The notes below the pieces were generated by a model that made no database searches, was not told where the DNA came from, and worked only from the letters and a program-made list of their open reading frames with translations. Positions 22,812-35,989 of a stretch of DNA of 64,000 nucleotides are shown here, in pieces; the first letter of the stretch is position 1, and every line of letters starts with the position of its first letter. The translations under genes and the position numbers were made by a program. Source of the DNA: Prosapia bicincta (taxonomy: Eukaryota > Arthropoda > Insecta > Hemiptera > Cercopidae); assembly GCA_036971475.1 (NCBI GenBank), contig JBAIZL010000005.1, positions 178,027,386 to 178,091,385 on the forward strand. Reading direction: 5' to 3'.

Positions 22812-25800
22812 GGTTGCTTACTTTTAATGTTTCGGCTGTGATTGAAAGGTGGATGTCAGGTATGATCGTGGAGAGACATCAGCCTTACTGGCACATAAAG
22901 TAGTTTGCTGTGAACGAGGTTGCTTACTTTTAATGTTTCGGCTGTGATTGAAAGGTGGATGTCAGGTATGATCATGGAGAGACATCAGCCTTACTGGCAC
23001 ATAAAGTGGTTTGCTGTGAACGAGGTTGCTTACTTTTAATGTTTCGGCTGTGATTGAAAGGTGGATGTCAGGTATGATCGTGGAGAGACATCAGCCTTAC
23101 TGGCACATAAAGTAGTTTGCTGTGAACGAGGTTGCTTACTTTTAATGTTTCGGCTGTGATTGAAAGGTGGATGTCAGGTATGATCATGGAGAGACATCAG
23201 CCTTACTGGCACATAAAGTGGTTTGCTGTGAACGAGGTTGCTTACTTTTAATGTTTCGGCTGTGATTGAAAGGTGGATGTCAGGTATGATCATGGAGAGA
23301 CATCATCCTTACTGGCACATAAAGTAGTTTGCTGTGAACGAGGTTGCTTACTTTTAATGTTTCGGCTGTGATTGATCATGGAGATACATCAGCCTTACTT
23401 GCACATAAAGTAGTTTGCTGTGAACTAGGTTGCTTACTTTTAATGTTTCGGCTGTGATTGAAAGGTGGATGTCAGGTATGATCATAGAGAGACATCAGCC
23501 TTACTGGCACATAAAGTAGTTAGCTGTGAACGAGGTTGCTTACTTTTAATGTTTCGGCTGTGATTGAAAGGTGGATGTCAGGTATGACCATGGAGAGACA
23601 TCATCCTTACTGGCACATAAAGTGGTTTGCTGTGAACGAGGTTGCTTACTTTTAATGTTTCGGCTGTGATTGAAAGGTGGATGTCAGGTATGATCATGGA
23701 GAGACATCATCCTTACTGGCACATAAAGTAGTTAGCTGTGAACGAGGTTGCTTACTTTTAATGTTTCGGCTGTGATTGAAAGGTGGATGTCAGGTATGAT
23801 CATAGAGAGACATCAGCCTTACTGGCACATAAAGTAGTGTGCTGTGAACGAGGTTGCTTACTTTTAATGTTTCGGCTGTGATTGAAAGGTGGATGTCAGG
23901 TATGATCATGGAGATACATCAGCCTTACTTGCACATAAAGTAGTTTGCTGTGAACGAGGTTGCTTACTTTTAATGTTTCGGCTGTGATTGAAAGGTGGAT
24001 GTCAGGTATGATCATAGAGATACATCAGCCTTACTGGCACATAAAGTAGTTAGCTGTGAACGAGGTTGCTTACTTTTAATGTTTCGGCTGTGATTGAAAG
24101 GTGGATGTCAGGTATGATCGTGGAGAGACATCAGCCTTACTGGCACATAAAGTAGTTAGCTGTGAACGAGGTTGCTTACTTTTAATGTTTCGGCTGTGAT
24201 TGAAAGGTGGATGTCAGGTATGATCATGGAGAGACATCAGCCTTACTGGCACATAAAGTGGTTTGCTGTGAACGAGGTTGCTTACTTTTAATGTTTCGGC
24301 TGTGATTGAAAGGTGGATGTCAGGTATGATCATGGAGAGACATCATCCTTACTGGCACATAAAGTAGTGTGCTGTGAACGAGGTTGCTTACTTTTAATGT
24401 TTCGGCTGTGATTGAAAGGTGGATGTCAGGTATGATCATGGAGATACATCAGCCTTACTTGCACATAAAGTAGTTTGCTGTGAACGAGGTTGCTTACTTT
24501 TAATGTTTCGGCTGTGATTGAAAGGTGGATGTCAGGTATGATCATAGAGAGACATCAGCCTTACTGGCACATAAAGTAGTTAGCTGTGAACGAGGTTGCT
24601 TACTTTTAATGTTTCGGCTGTGATTGAAAGGTGGATGTCAGGTATGATCATGGAGAGACATCATCCTTACTGGCACATAAAGTAGTTAGCTGTGAACGAG
24701 GTTGCTTACTTTTAATGTTTCGGCTGTGATTGAAAGGTGGATGTCAGGTATGATCATAGAGAGACATCAGCCTTACTGGCACATAAAGTAGTGTGCTGTG
24801 AACGAGGTTGCTTACTTTTAATGTTTCGGCTGTGATTGAAAGGTGGATGTCAGGTATGATCATGGAGATACATCAGCCTTACTGGCACATAAAGTGGTTT
24901 GCTGTGAACGAGGTTGCTTACTTTTAATGTTTCGGCTGTGATTGAAAGGTGGATGTCAGGTATGATCATGGAGATACATCAGCCTTACTGGCACATAAAG
25001 TGGTTTGCTGTGAACGAGGTTGCTTACTTTTAATGTTTCGGCTGTGATTGAAAGGTGGATGTCAGGTATGATCATGGAGATACATCAGCCTTACTGGCAC
25101 ATAAAGTAGTTTGCTGTGAACGAGGTTGCTTACTTTTAATGTTTCGGCTGTGATTGAAAGGTGGATGTCAGGTATGATCATGGAGATACATCAGCCTTAC
25201 TTGCACATAAAGTAGTTTGCTGTGAACGAGGTTGCTTACTTTTAATGTTTCGGCTGTGATTGAAAGGTGGATGTCAGGTATGATCATAGAGAGACATCAG
25301 CCTTACTGGCACATAAAATAGTTAGCTGTGAACGAGGTTGCTTACTTTTAATGTTCGGCTGTGATTGAAAGGTGGATGTCAGGTATGATCATAGAGAGAC
25401 ATCAGCCTTACTGGCACATAAAGTAGTTAGCTGTGAACGAGGTTGCTTACTTTTAATGTTTCGGCTGTGATTGAAAGGTGGATGTCAGGTATGATCATGG
25501 AGATACATCAGCCTTACTTGCACATAAAGTAGTTTGCTGTGAACGAGGTTGCTTACTTTTAATGTTTCGGCTGTGATTGAAAGGTGGATGTCAGGTATGA
25601 TCATAGAGAGACATCAGCCTTACTGGCACATAAAGTAGTTAGCTGTGAACGAGGTTGCTTACTTTTAATGTTTCGGCTGTGATTGAAAGGTGGATGTCAG
25701 GTATGATCATGGAGAGACATCATCCTTACTGGCACATAAAGTAGTGTGCTGTGAACGAGGTTGCTTACTTTTAATGTTTCGGCTGTGATTGAAAGGTGGA

Positions 25801-25864
25801 TGTCAGGTATGATCATGGAGAGACATCAGCCTTACTGGCACATAAAGTAGTTTGCTGTGAACGA
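22812..25864. repeat. 106-bp tandem array, 29 units
   Basis: GGTTGCTTACTTTTAATG recurs every 106 bp from 22,812. Twenty-nine units fit the span exactly if one unit (23,342) lacks 21 bp and one (about 25,341) lacks a T. Variable sites (ATCATGG/ATCGTGG/ATCATAG, GAGAGAC/GAGATAC, CAGCC/CATCC, GTAGTTTG/GTGGTTTG/GTAGTTAG/GTAGTGTG) occur in recurrent order: units 1-2 equal units 3-4, and the pair GAGATAC…GTAGTTTG then ATCATAG…GTTAG recurs at least five times. Multi-unit blocks were therefore duplicated. Each unit can form a short GATGTC/GACATC stem. Both edges are abrupt. Confidence 0.97.
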
Positions 25865-25869
25865 GAGCT

Positions 25870-26530
25870 TTCCCGCAGTATACGAACGAGTACACCGGTA
25901 GTAGTTTTAAAAAACAAAAAATTATATTTGTTTAAAATCATTCCAAGGAGAAAGTAAGGTAAGCTACCCTCTCTACCCAAGCTATACCGCAAATTCCCCC
26001 CATTCCCCCTACAAGGCGATTATTACGTTCTTTTCTTAGTCCCTATCCACTACCCTTTCTTATCTATTATATTATAATTGAGTGTAAAATTAGCCTCTAT
26101 TTTTATCCCGATAGAGAATAGGTAAGCGACACTGCCCACATGATATGTCTCTATTCTTACCACCAGGGGATCATTATATCCTTCCCTTAGTCCTTCCTGA
26201 TTTCCAAATACTCTTACTTGTCCTTTTTTTTAAATGGAATTGTAACAAATAGCGTCTATATACCTTTTTACGACTCCAATAAAGAATAGATTTACTTCTG
26301 ATATATAACCTTTCATAGGTAATGCCATAACATATCCCATAATGCCATTTCCCCTAATATCCTACATCAGAAGGTTCTTATTTTAATCCTACTTTAACAA
26401 TCCTTTTCCACCCTTTTAGGCGTCAGTGACCATACTGGCTAAACGCTTTAAAACTACAATAATCGTTTCGTTAAGGATTCGTTGTCAACTGAAAGAGAAA
26501 AATTAAACATCGTTATGTTTTCCAGTGGGT
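25870..26530. other. spacer between the 106-bp and 27-bp arrays
   Basis: Pyrimidine-rich, low-complexity-like sequence (CCCC and CTTTT tracts) with no gene or array recognised. Confidence 0.3.
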
Positions 26531-26534
26531 CTGT

Positions 26535-29500
26535 ATCAGTTTCTTTAACTTCTGTAAGCAATCAGTAAGCTGTAACTTCAGTATGCAAACAGTAACCTGT
26601 AACTTCTGTGAGCAATCAGTAAGCTGCAACTTCTGTGAGCAATCAGTAAGCTGTAAAATCAGTAAACTGCAACTTCTGTAAGCAATAAGTAAGATGTAAC
26701 TTCTGTAAGCAATAAGTAAGATGTAACTTCTGTAAGCAATAAGTAAGATGTGACTTCTGTAAGCAATCAGTAAGCTGTAATTTCGGTGAGCAATCAGTAA
26801 GCTGCAACTTCTGTAAGCAATCGGTAAGCTGTAATTTCTGTGAGCAATCAGTAACCTGCAACTTTTGTAAGCAATAAGTAAGATGTAACTTCTGTAAGCA
26901 ATAAGTAAGCTATAATTTCTGTGAGCAATCAGTAAGCTGCAACTTCTGCAAAAAATGAGTAAGCTGCAACTTCTGTGAGCAATCAGTAAGCTGCAACTTC
27001 TGCAAGAAATGAGTAAGCTGCAACTTCTGTAAGCAATAAGTAAGATGTAACTTCTGTGAGCAATCAGTAAGCTGCAACTTCTGTAAGCAATAAGTAAGAT
27101 GTAACTTCTGTAAGCAATAAGTAAGATGTAACTTCTGTAAGCAATAAGTAAGCTATAATTTCTGTGAGCAATCAGTAAGCTGCAACTTCTGTAAGCAATA
27201 AGTAAGATGTAACTTCTGTAACCAATAAGTAAGCTATAATTTCTGTGAGCAATCAGTAAGCTGCAACTTCTGTAAGCAATAAGTAAGCTGCAACTTCTGT
27301 GAGCAATCAGTAAGCTGTAACTTCTGTGAGCAATCAGTAAGCTGCAACTTCTGTAAGCAATAAGTAAGATGTAACTTCTGTAAGCAATAAGTAAGCTATA
27401 ATTTCTGTGAGCAATCAGTAAGCTGCAACTTCTGCAAGAAATGAGTAAGCTGCAACTTCTGTAAAAAATCAGTAAGCTGTAACTTCTGTGAGCAATCAGT
27501 AAGCTGCAACTTCTGTAAGCAATCAGTAAGCTGTAAAATCAGTAAACTGCAACTTCTGTAAGCAATAAGTAAGATGTAACTTCTGTAAGCAATAAGTAAG
27601 ATGTAACTTCTGTAAGCAATAAGTAAGATGTGACTTCTGTAAGCAATCAGTAAGCTGTAATTTCGGTGAGCAATCAGTAAGCTGCAACTTCTGTAAGCAA
27701 TCGGTAAGCTGTAATTTCTGTGAGCAATCAGTAAGCTGCAACTTTTGTAAGCAATAAGTAAGATGTAACTTCTGTAAGCAATAAGTAAGCTATAATTTCT
27801 GTGAGCAATCAGTAAGCTGCAACTTCTGCAAGAAATGAGTAAGCTGCAACTTCTGTGAGCAATCAGTAAGCTGTAACTTCTGTGAGCAATCAGTAAGCTG
27901 CAACTTCTGTAAGCAATAAGTAAGATGTAACTTCTGTAAGCAATAAGTAAGATGTAACTTCTGTAAGCAATAAGTAAGCTATAATTTCTGTGAGCAATCA
28001 GTAAGCTGCAACTTCTGTAAGCAATAAGTAAGATGTAACTTCTGTAACCAATAAGTAAGCTATAATTTCTGTGAGCAATCAGTAAGCTGCAACTTCTGTA
28101 AGCAATAAGTAAGCTGCAACTTCTGTGAGCAATCAGTAAGCTGTAACTTCTGTGAGCAATCAGTAAGCTGCAACTTCTGTAAGCAATAAGTAAGATGTAA
28201 CTTCTGTAAGCAATAAGTAAGCTATAATTTCTGTGAGCAATCAGTAAGCTGCAACTTCTGCAAGAAATGAGTAAGCTGCAACTTCTGTAAAAAATCAGTA
28301 AGCTGCAACTTCTGTGAGCAATCAGTAAGCTGTAAAATCAGTAAACTGCAACTTCTGTAAGCAATAAGTAAGATGTAACTTCTGTAAGCAATAAGTAAGA
28401 TGTAACTTCTGTAAGCAATAAGTAAGATGTGACTTCTGTAAGCAATCAGTAAGCTGTAATTTCGGTGAGCAATCAGTAAGCTGCAACTTCTGTAAGCAAT
28501 CGGTAAGCTGTAATTTCTGTGAGCAATCAGTAAGCTGCAACTTTTGTAAGCAATAAGTAAGATGTAACTTCTGTAAGCAATAAGTAAGCTATAATTTCTG
28601 TGAGCAATCAGTAAGCTGCAACTTCTGCAAGAAATGAGTAAGCTGCAACTTCTGTGAGCAATCAGTAAGCTGTAACTTCTGTGAGCAATCAGTAAGCTGC
28701 AACTTCTGTAAGCAATAAGTAAGATGTAACTTCTGTAAGCAATAAGTAAGATGTAACTTCTGTAAGCAATAAGTAAGCTATAATTTCTGTGAGCAATCAG
28801 TAAGCTGCAACTTCTGTAAGCAATAAGTAAGATGTAACTTCTGTAACCAATAAGTAAGCTATAATTTCTGTGAGCAATCAGTAAGCTGCAACTTCTGTAA
28901 GCAATAAGTAAGCTGCAACTTCTGTGAGCAATCAGTAAGCTGTAACTTCTGTGAGCAATCAGTAAGCTGCAACTTCTGTAAGCAATAAGTAAGATGTAAC
29001 TTCTGTAAGCAATAAGTAAGCTATAATTTCTGTGAGCAATCAGTAAGCTGCAACTTCTGCAAGAAATGAGTAAGCTGCAACTTCTGTAAAAAATCAGTAA
29101 GCTGTAACTTCTGTGAGCAATCAGTAAGCTGCAACTTCTGTAAGCAATCAGTAAGCTGTAAAATCAGTAAACTGCAACTTCTGTAAGCAATAAGTAAGAT
29201 GTAACTTCTGTAAGCAATAAGTAAGATGTAACTTCTGTAAGCAATAAGTAAGATGTGACTTCTGTAAGCAATCAGTAAGCTGTAATTTCGGTGAGCAATC
29301 AGTAAGCTGCAACTTCTGTAAGCAATCGGTAAGCTGTAATTTCTGTGAGCAATCAGTAAGCTGCAACTTTTGTAAGCAATAAGTAAGATGTAACTTCTGT
29401 AAGCAATAAGTAAGCTATAATTTCTGTGAGCAATCAGTAAGCTGCAACTTCTGCAAGAAATGAGTAAGCTGCAACTTCTGTGAGCAATCAGTAAGCTGTA

Positions 29501-30150
29501 ACTTCTGTGAGCAATCAGTAAGCTGCAACTTCTGTAAGCAATAAGTAAGATGTAACTTCTGTAAGCAATAAGTAAGATGTAACTTCTGTAAGCAATAAGT
29601 AAGCTATAATTTCTGTGAGCAATCAGTAAGCTGCAACTTCTGTAAGCAATAAGTAAGATGTAACTTCTGTAACCAATAAGTAAGCTATAATTTCTGTGAG
29701 CAATCAGTAAGCTGCAACTTCTGTAAGCAATAAGTAAGCTGCAACTTCTGTGAGCAATCAGTAAGCTGTAACTTCTGTGAGCAATCAGTAAGCTGCAACT
29801 TCTGTAAGCAATAAGTAAGATGTAACTTCTGTAAGCAATAAGTAAGCTATAATTTCTGTGAGCAATCAGTAAGCTGCAACTTCTGCAAGAAATGAGTAAG
29901 CTGCAACTTCTGTAAAAAATCAGTAAGCTGCAACTTCTGTAAGCAATCAGTAAGCTGTAAAATCAGTAAACTGCAACTTCTGTAAGCAATAAGTAAGATG
30001 TAACTTCTGTAAGCAATAAGTAAGATGTAACTTCTGTAAGCAATAAGTAAGCTATAATTTCTGTGAGCATTCGGTAAGCTGCAACTTCTGTAAGCAATCA
30101 GTAAGCTGCAACTTGTGTAAGCAATCAGTAAGCTTTAACTTCTGTAAACG
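26535..30150. repeat. 27-bp array in ~0.8-kb higher-order repeats
   Basis: Over 130 units of a 27-bp motif (TAACTTCTGTAAGCAATCAG plus TAAGCTG, and variants) form the array. A truncated 16-bp unit, TAAAATCAGTAAACTG, occurs at 26,654, 27,534, 28,333, 29,159 and 29,958. The spacings of 880, 799, 826 and 799 bp each equal a multiple of 27 plus 16, so the array is four successive copies of a long block that differ only in unit number. The same order of variant units repeats in each block. Minus-strand open frames of 72 codons (QKLQLTDCL repeats) recur once per block at each truncated unit and reflect the repeat. Confidence 0.97.
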
Positions 30151-30159
30151 TTTTGTGTG

Positions 30160-31690
30160 GTCAGATTATTAAGCCGAAGAAATAGAAGTTTCATGTGAAC
30201 AAACTGATTTGTAGAGTTCATATGTTTTATACAATTTCTATTCATAATTGCATAGGTTATTTTTGAGTGGTTGTGTTGTCAGATTCGCCGAAGTAAATCT
30301 GTTGATACTTTGACCCATCCACCAATGGGTAACAACTTTTTTTAAAAAGATTTTAATATGAGACCACAACCGAAGGTCTTGCTCAGCCACCAGTGCAGAA
30401 CTTCAAGGCGTCCTGTTCATTTCCTTGTAGAAATCTCTGTCCGCATCACTGACATCTCCGCTTGTCCTCCTGAAGCAGTCTTCTATTTGCTGTTATTTTA
30501 TACGACGGATCTGTGTTTTATACGTCCTTGCTATAACAAATAAATAGGTCAAGCATTGAGTCGCATTATACCTGGTAAAGTAGAAGTCCTCAGAAACAAG
30601 GAGAAAATAATAAAACCTAACGACGATGTCCTAAAATTTTATAATTTTGAAAACAATACACATATACGGCAATGTAGCTATGAAGTATTCTTAGTATTCT
30701 GAAGTATGGCTTAGATTAATTTTATTATAAAATTGTCTAATATACTCTAACCGATTGATAATTGAAGTGGCTTCCATTTTGGCATACGGTGTTACACTGC
30801 TGCAAAAAACATAGAACACTTCATGCATAGTCTGCTAGCTAACGTTATTAAACTTTTGTTTATACCAAACCTAACCGGATATATTGTAGCCAAGTTGTAA
30901 CGTAGAAAAACATGGCACTATGTTTTACAAAGACAACTTGATTTCGTGTAAAGCAACGGTACTTGTGACTTTGCTTTTAATACTACGGGCGTCAGGATTA
31001 GATTTTATTTTTCCATATTCCTGAGAACTTTCTAAAACAACAGCTAAAATTGTTTTGGTTTTCATTACGTATTACGTCTGGGTAACCGATAATTCCAGAC
31101 AAGTTAAATTAGAATGTTTTTATTATATGCACTTCATTGTGTTTATTTACACAAAAATGCTTAAAATTATGACGCATCGTGACCAAGTTGAAAGTTAAAT
31201 TAGACACTTTTAAAGAGTATTTCTTTTTGAAACCCCACCAATCTCACTGTACAGCCTTCCTCAACTTTCATCTGTAACTGGGTTACATATGTCTTGCTTA
31301 TCACTATATCCTCAACCCACGGCTACTGCATCTCTCTCAATTTCACCAACTAGTTTATTACGGCTTTCACCAGACCTCAATGTATCGATCCTTTAACTGT
31401 ACTTCAAGGCGGCACTTTCCTTAACACTGTCATTTTGTTCTGTCTGAACCCACGTTCCCGTATTTGTATAAGAGCAAGTTAGGATCGTCTTGTTCGGTGC
31501 GTCAATAATTCTACAATTTTACTCTCCCTGTCCTTCTGTTCTCTTGATATTATTTTAACAAATCTGTTCTTATTTGCTCCAGATCTTAAACAAACGTTTC
31601 ATAATTTCTGTACATAGTAATAAGATAGTCAAACAAACTAATCTAATGGAAATATAAATTATATATTCTGCGAAACAGGTATTTATCTCT
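30160..31690. other. unique sequence, no recognised gene
   Basis: A 61-codon plus-strand frame from ATG 30,358 has no splice or homology support that I can see. The rest is AT-rich and featureless. Confidence 0.3.
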
Positions 31691-31709
31691 CTTCTACCCT
31701 TGTTTGAAA

Positions 31710-32460
31710 GTATACTGTAACGGGAAAATACTTCTCTTCACACAAACGAAGAGTAGGTCTTAAGGTAAGCGAGGATATCGAGAAGATCATTGTGTCCGTT
31801 TCCTGGTCCTACCTAATTCCACCTATCTTTCCTTAATCAGAAAGAGGTAGCAAGGGGGAGTACTTTTTACAACGCAATGTAACGGAAAAATACTTCTCTT
31901 CCCCCAAATGGAGAGTAGGTCTTAAGGTAAGCGAGGATACTTAGATCATTGTGTGCGTTTCCTGGTACTAGCTAATTTCGTCTAGTTCCATATCCTTATA
32001 TTTAGAAGATGCTGTAACGGAAAAATACTTCTCTTCACCCAAATTGAGAGTAGGTCTCTTAAGGTAAGCGAGGATACCTAGATCATTGTGTGCGTTTCCT
32101 GGTACTAGCTAATTTCGTCTAGTTCCATATCCTTATATTTAGAAGATGCTGTAACGGAAAAATACTTCTCTTCACCCGAATTGAGAGTAGGTCTCTTAAG
32201 GTAAGCGAGGATACCTAGATCATTGTGTGCTTTTCCTGGTACTATCTAATTCCATCTATCCTTCCTTACCTTTGTGTTTACAAGGGGCAAAGGCATTAAA
32301 GGACAATAACCTCCTTAATCTTCCCTCTTCACGAGGGTTGAGAGTAGGTTTTCTCAGGTTAAGCGAGGATAACCAGAAAATCATTGTTTCTTTTTCTTAG
32401 CTACCTAATTCCATCTATCCTTCCCTATTCTTGTTCTTCTAAGGAGGTGTGAACGCCATT
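31710..32460. repeat. diverged ~137-bp tandem repeat, about 5 units
   Basis: CTGTAACGG-type unit starts lie at 31,716, 31,879, 32,013 and 32,150, with a more diverged unit near 32,310. Each unit carries AAATACTTCTCTTC, GAGAGTAGGTCT and GGTAAGCGAGGATA. Units 3 and 4 are nearly identical (137 bp apart); the outer units are older. Confidence 0.9.
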
Positions 32461-33025
32461 TTGCCGTAACATGACCCCACGTACACCTGTATCCTTTTCC
32501 AGGAGGTTTTTTGCCCCTACTTAATCCTAAATATATTCACAATAATTTCCATTCTTTTTTCGGCAATAATAGTTGTATTGCCTGATAACACTAACAAAGA
32601 AAAATAATAATAATAATAAATAAAACCTTTGGATACGAAATATTTTTTATGAGGTTCTAATTTATCGATACATAAAGTTTTAATGTATTATTTTCGCGTA
32701 AAAAAATCATTAAAATATTCATGTAATAAAAATGATTGAATAATTGACCAAACCCAATATATTGTTTTTTTAACATTTGTTACAATTTCTCTGCATACGT
32801 GAATATGTCTTATATGAAGGCAATCTAAAATAGTATATTGGTCGTGGCGGAAGTTGTATTGTTTTTAATCCATTCGAACTAATTTTCCAAAGACCCAAAG
32901 CTATGTTCCAATAACTCAGAAAAGGATGCGGAGGCGGCACGTGCATAGCAAAGTGCACTGACCTGCCCCCTCCCTTTCATCAACACTTTATTTTATTTCG
33001 GGACGAGACCACATTTTTGGCTCAG

Positions 33026-33199
33026 TTCCCCAACGCTAGTGTCGAAGTTTACGGATGTTGTGTGTGCCCTGTATTTTTAATGGATAGTATTAATTTGCCT
33101 ATGACCTTATTTCGATTGAAAGCGTTCGATTTGCTTCCTGATCGATTCTTGCTACTAAATTCTATTTTTATCTTGAACTGTGTCGGTTCACTTTGTTAA
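33026..33199 (+). CDS. candidate last exon with nearby poly(A) signal
   Basis: After an acceptor-like CACATTTTTGGCTCAG (AG 33,024-33,025) a frame in phase 0 is open for 57 codons to TAA 33,197-33,199. It starts FPNASVEVYGCCVCPVFLMD and ends in a hydrophobic Leu/Ile/Phe-rich stretch that could be a membrane segment. Two overlapping AATAAA signals follow at 33,223 and 33,227, which is suitable spacing for a 3' end. No donor-bearing upstream partner exon is assigned. The family is unknown, and chance occurrence in Leu/Phe-rich AT sequence is plausible. Confidence 0.25.
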   Translation, partial: FPNASVEVYGCCVCPVFLMDSINLPMTLFRLKAFDLLPDRFLLLNSIFILNCVGSLC

Positions 33200-33299
33200 C
33201 GCTTGGAGACGAGTTGCGTATAAATAAATAAACTCGGTGATGGAGAAAGTCGTCAGTTATTAGACGAGTGTAGAACAGCTTATCGTTAAGCACGCACGC

Positions 33300-33560
33300 A
33301 CACAATTATTTTCCGTTCAACTATAAGCCCTAAAACACGAATATTTGGTGGTATAATTTAGCCCCACTGATCGCAACAGGAACGTCCGGGGGGAGGGGGG
33401 GTTAAACCTCACTTTTAGAAGACTAAAAGGGTAATTTTTATTATTTTATCTCCTTAAAACCGATTTCCTAAATAAGTACCACCCTGTACATATAATTATT
33501 CATTGAATACTCTTTAAATTTGGAATTTATTTAAATTAGGAAAAAATTTTGTAACCATGT
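33300..33560. repeat. dispersed repeat copy (partner at 63.29 kb)
   Basis: It shares ACCCTGTACAT- and GAATACTCTTTAAATTTGGA-type blocks and a GGTATAATTTAGCCCC/GGTATAAATTAGCTCC-type block with 63,290-63,540, although the block order differs. It includes a G-rich run at 33,389-33,401. The class is unknown; a DNA-transposon relic is likely. Confidence 0.5.
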
Positions 33561-34054
33561 TAATAATATTTTTATTCAAACAAAATTGCTTTTCTTTAAC
33601 ATTTTAAAGTCTATAAAACTAATGTACTTACGCTGAAAGAAAAGAACAAATATATATTTTTTTATTTATTTGATTTATATAATATCATGTGCTACTGAAT
33701 AGTAATTGCCTATTTATTATTAGTGGATAGTTAAGTATATAGACACTAGAAGCGGTAGTTGCTCGCGTGCTTATAACTTGCCATAATAGAATAATTTAAT
33801 ATCGAAAACAACAGCAGGTAATTGGCTGTATGAATGAACAGAGCTCGGCGAGATATGGTAATAGTGGACGTGCGCCGGCCTCTGCTTTACTCCGCAAACC
33901 TACGCTATTACTTCCTATTCTCTTAATGAATCTCTATTGCATCTGTTTACAATTTATGTCCAGGTATGTTGCTGTGCTTTTTCCGAGTATTGTTTTGTTT
34001 TACCTCTCTTCTTTACGTTTGCGTTCAATATAAATACACATTGAGTAGGATATG

Positions 34055-34370
34055 TTGACTGAATTCAATTCTCACACAGACGATGAATCTCATACACGCA
34101 CTCCCTGTTACACAACGCGCGAACGCACCTGTGAATTCACACGAATATGCACGATTAACTTTTCGAATGCACATTCACGTGCGCGCGCGCAAAAACACGA
34201 GCGCGTGCTCATACACGATAACATCTTACACACACACAGACATGCGTCCACATTCTCTCACACTCGCCCGCACTCACGAGTGTTCATGTTCGCAAATAAA
34301 CACACATACACGCTCGATCGCACATCCTCACTCTCTCTCTCCCTCGTGCAAACACCCACTTACCCAAGCG
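34055..34370. repeat. CA/CG-rich low-complexity tract
   Basis: A degenerate (CA)n-like sequence with ACACGCAC, GCGCGCGC and CTCTCTCTC runs. Overlapping His/Thr/Ser/Arg-rich open frames of 144 and 164 codons arise here because the tract lacks stops. I see no splice site or domain supporting a gene. Confidence 0.85.
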
Positions 34371-34719
34371 TTTCACCGCCATTCCAAAAAGCTACTTTTA
34401 CACCTGCCATGCACTTTGGTAAGCAGACAGTCTTCACATTCAGGGATAGTCTTTATTGTACACGTTGTAAGAGAACGGCTGAATGAGAAATTATTTCCAG
34501 CGCTCTCTTTCAGAATGCGTTTATTACATTCTAATGCCACTGTAAAGTGTCTACAGTCGTCATTCAACGTTTCCTGAATCGAGAACAATGTACACTTACA
34601 AAGAGATGTCCTTGATTTAAAAAAATTATTGTCTTACACATATTGCTTAGCGAAGGTAGACGCAGTCTGGTCCTGATGGGGCTGGTGAATTTAGAAACGC
34701 TGATTTTAAGGTACTAATA

Positions 34720-34930
34720 AAGAGTCTGTAAACCTACAAAGGTTCATAGAGTCTCTATAAACGTGCAAAGCCACATAAAGAGTTTGTAAAGTTACAAAAA
34801 TTCATAGAGTCTCTGTAAACGTGTAAAGCCTCTTTAAGCGTCTGTAAACCTATAAAGATACATAGAGTCTCTGTATACGTATAAAGCTTCATTAAAAGTT
34901 TGTAAAGTTACAGAGATTCACCAAGAGACT
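34720..34930. repeat. 58-bp tandem repeat, 3-4 diverged units
   Basis: GAGTCTCT unit landmarks lie at 34,749, 34,807 and 34,865. Each unit contains GTAAACGTGTAAAGCC-like and TTGTAAAGTTACA-like blocks. Confidence 0.85.
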
Positions 34931-34939
34931 CTGATTTGG

Positions 34940-35890
34940 TGGTATCAAGATGGTGAAGCAAGGTTAAACTTGGTTTAATGAACCTTGGCATCTATCTTCA
35001 CGTTGTCTCCATTTAAATGCACTCTCAAGAGACAAGCCTTGATATTGAAGTATTTACAATCTATCTTACATATCTAGTAAATTCAAAATAGAATTTAAAA
35101 TAAAAATATGTTTGTATTACAATAACAGAATAAAACCTCCTGAAACGTGATTTAAGAAAACTCCGATTATGAGATTTTTATCTTTGTTATTTTGCTAAAA
35201 CGTCATCATTTTATAATTTATAGTGCATCTCCTTAACCTGAAGTCTTGGTTTACTAAGAATTGTTCATTGTATTGTCACACTCTTGTTACAAATAGAACT
35301 TTCAGTTCTGCAATAAATATGTTTCAGCTGCAAGATAAGCTGTATTCAAAACCGAACTTTGTACCGTTGTTCTAACAGAGCCAGATAAAAACTCAATCAA
35401 GCAAACGATAATCTAGTGCGACTTTTTTCAACGTTTATATTAAATACCTTAATCTAAGACAATTTCAAACAGATAATTTTCCTGATAAACTGTCGTGTGT
35501 GATACGCTAACCAAGGTTTTAATATTGCTAAGTAATTTTGCTTAGTAAAATGGTATCTGGGATCCCAACAATAAACATATGTTCGCCGGAAGCTTGAAAA
35601 AAAGCAAGAACTTGGTTTGGTATCAAGATGTTACTGTGTCAGAGAACACAGGGATCCCAGCCTCTACATAACTAATCAAACTTAAATTAATTGAATTACA
35701 TTGTGACAAACTACATATTACAATTGACATACTTTACGGTTGTTCAAAATTGTTATAACAGAAGACACATTTAGATACCTTTAAATTACAGTTCAATAAC
35801 TTTATTAAAAAGTTATATTACAAAATTATAATATAATGTGTTCGTGTAATATAAGTTTCACTAAGTTTGAATCGACATCTCAGGTGATCA
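34940..35890. other. AT-rich stretch, nothing certain
   Basis: A small inverted pair, CTGGGATCCC near 35,565 and AGGGATCCCAG near 35,650, may bound a short element. No gene is recognised. Confidence 0.3.
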
Positions 35891-35989
35891 TACTGAGCAG
35901 GACTCCAGAGTTCAGGTCCCTTAGCTGAAGATGACTCCAGAGCGCAGGTGTCCGTGTCACATGGTTTTCTGTCTCCTGCGACAAACTAT

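Noticed and set aside
26643..29366. Four nearly identical 72-codon minus-strand frames
   Set aside because: They recur once per higher-order block of the 27-bp array; they are not a gene family.
10513..30150. CRISPR arrays
   Set aside because: The regular repeats are contiguous tandem units without unique spacers, in eukaryotic-type DNA.
34052..34577. Two long His/Thr/Ser-rich frames
   Set aside because: CA-rich low-complexity DNA with few stops; both frames are open and no splice or domain evidence was found.
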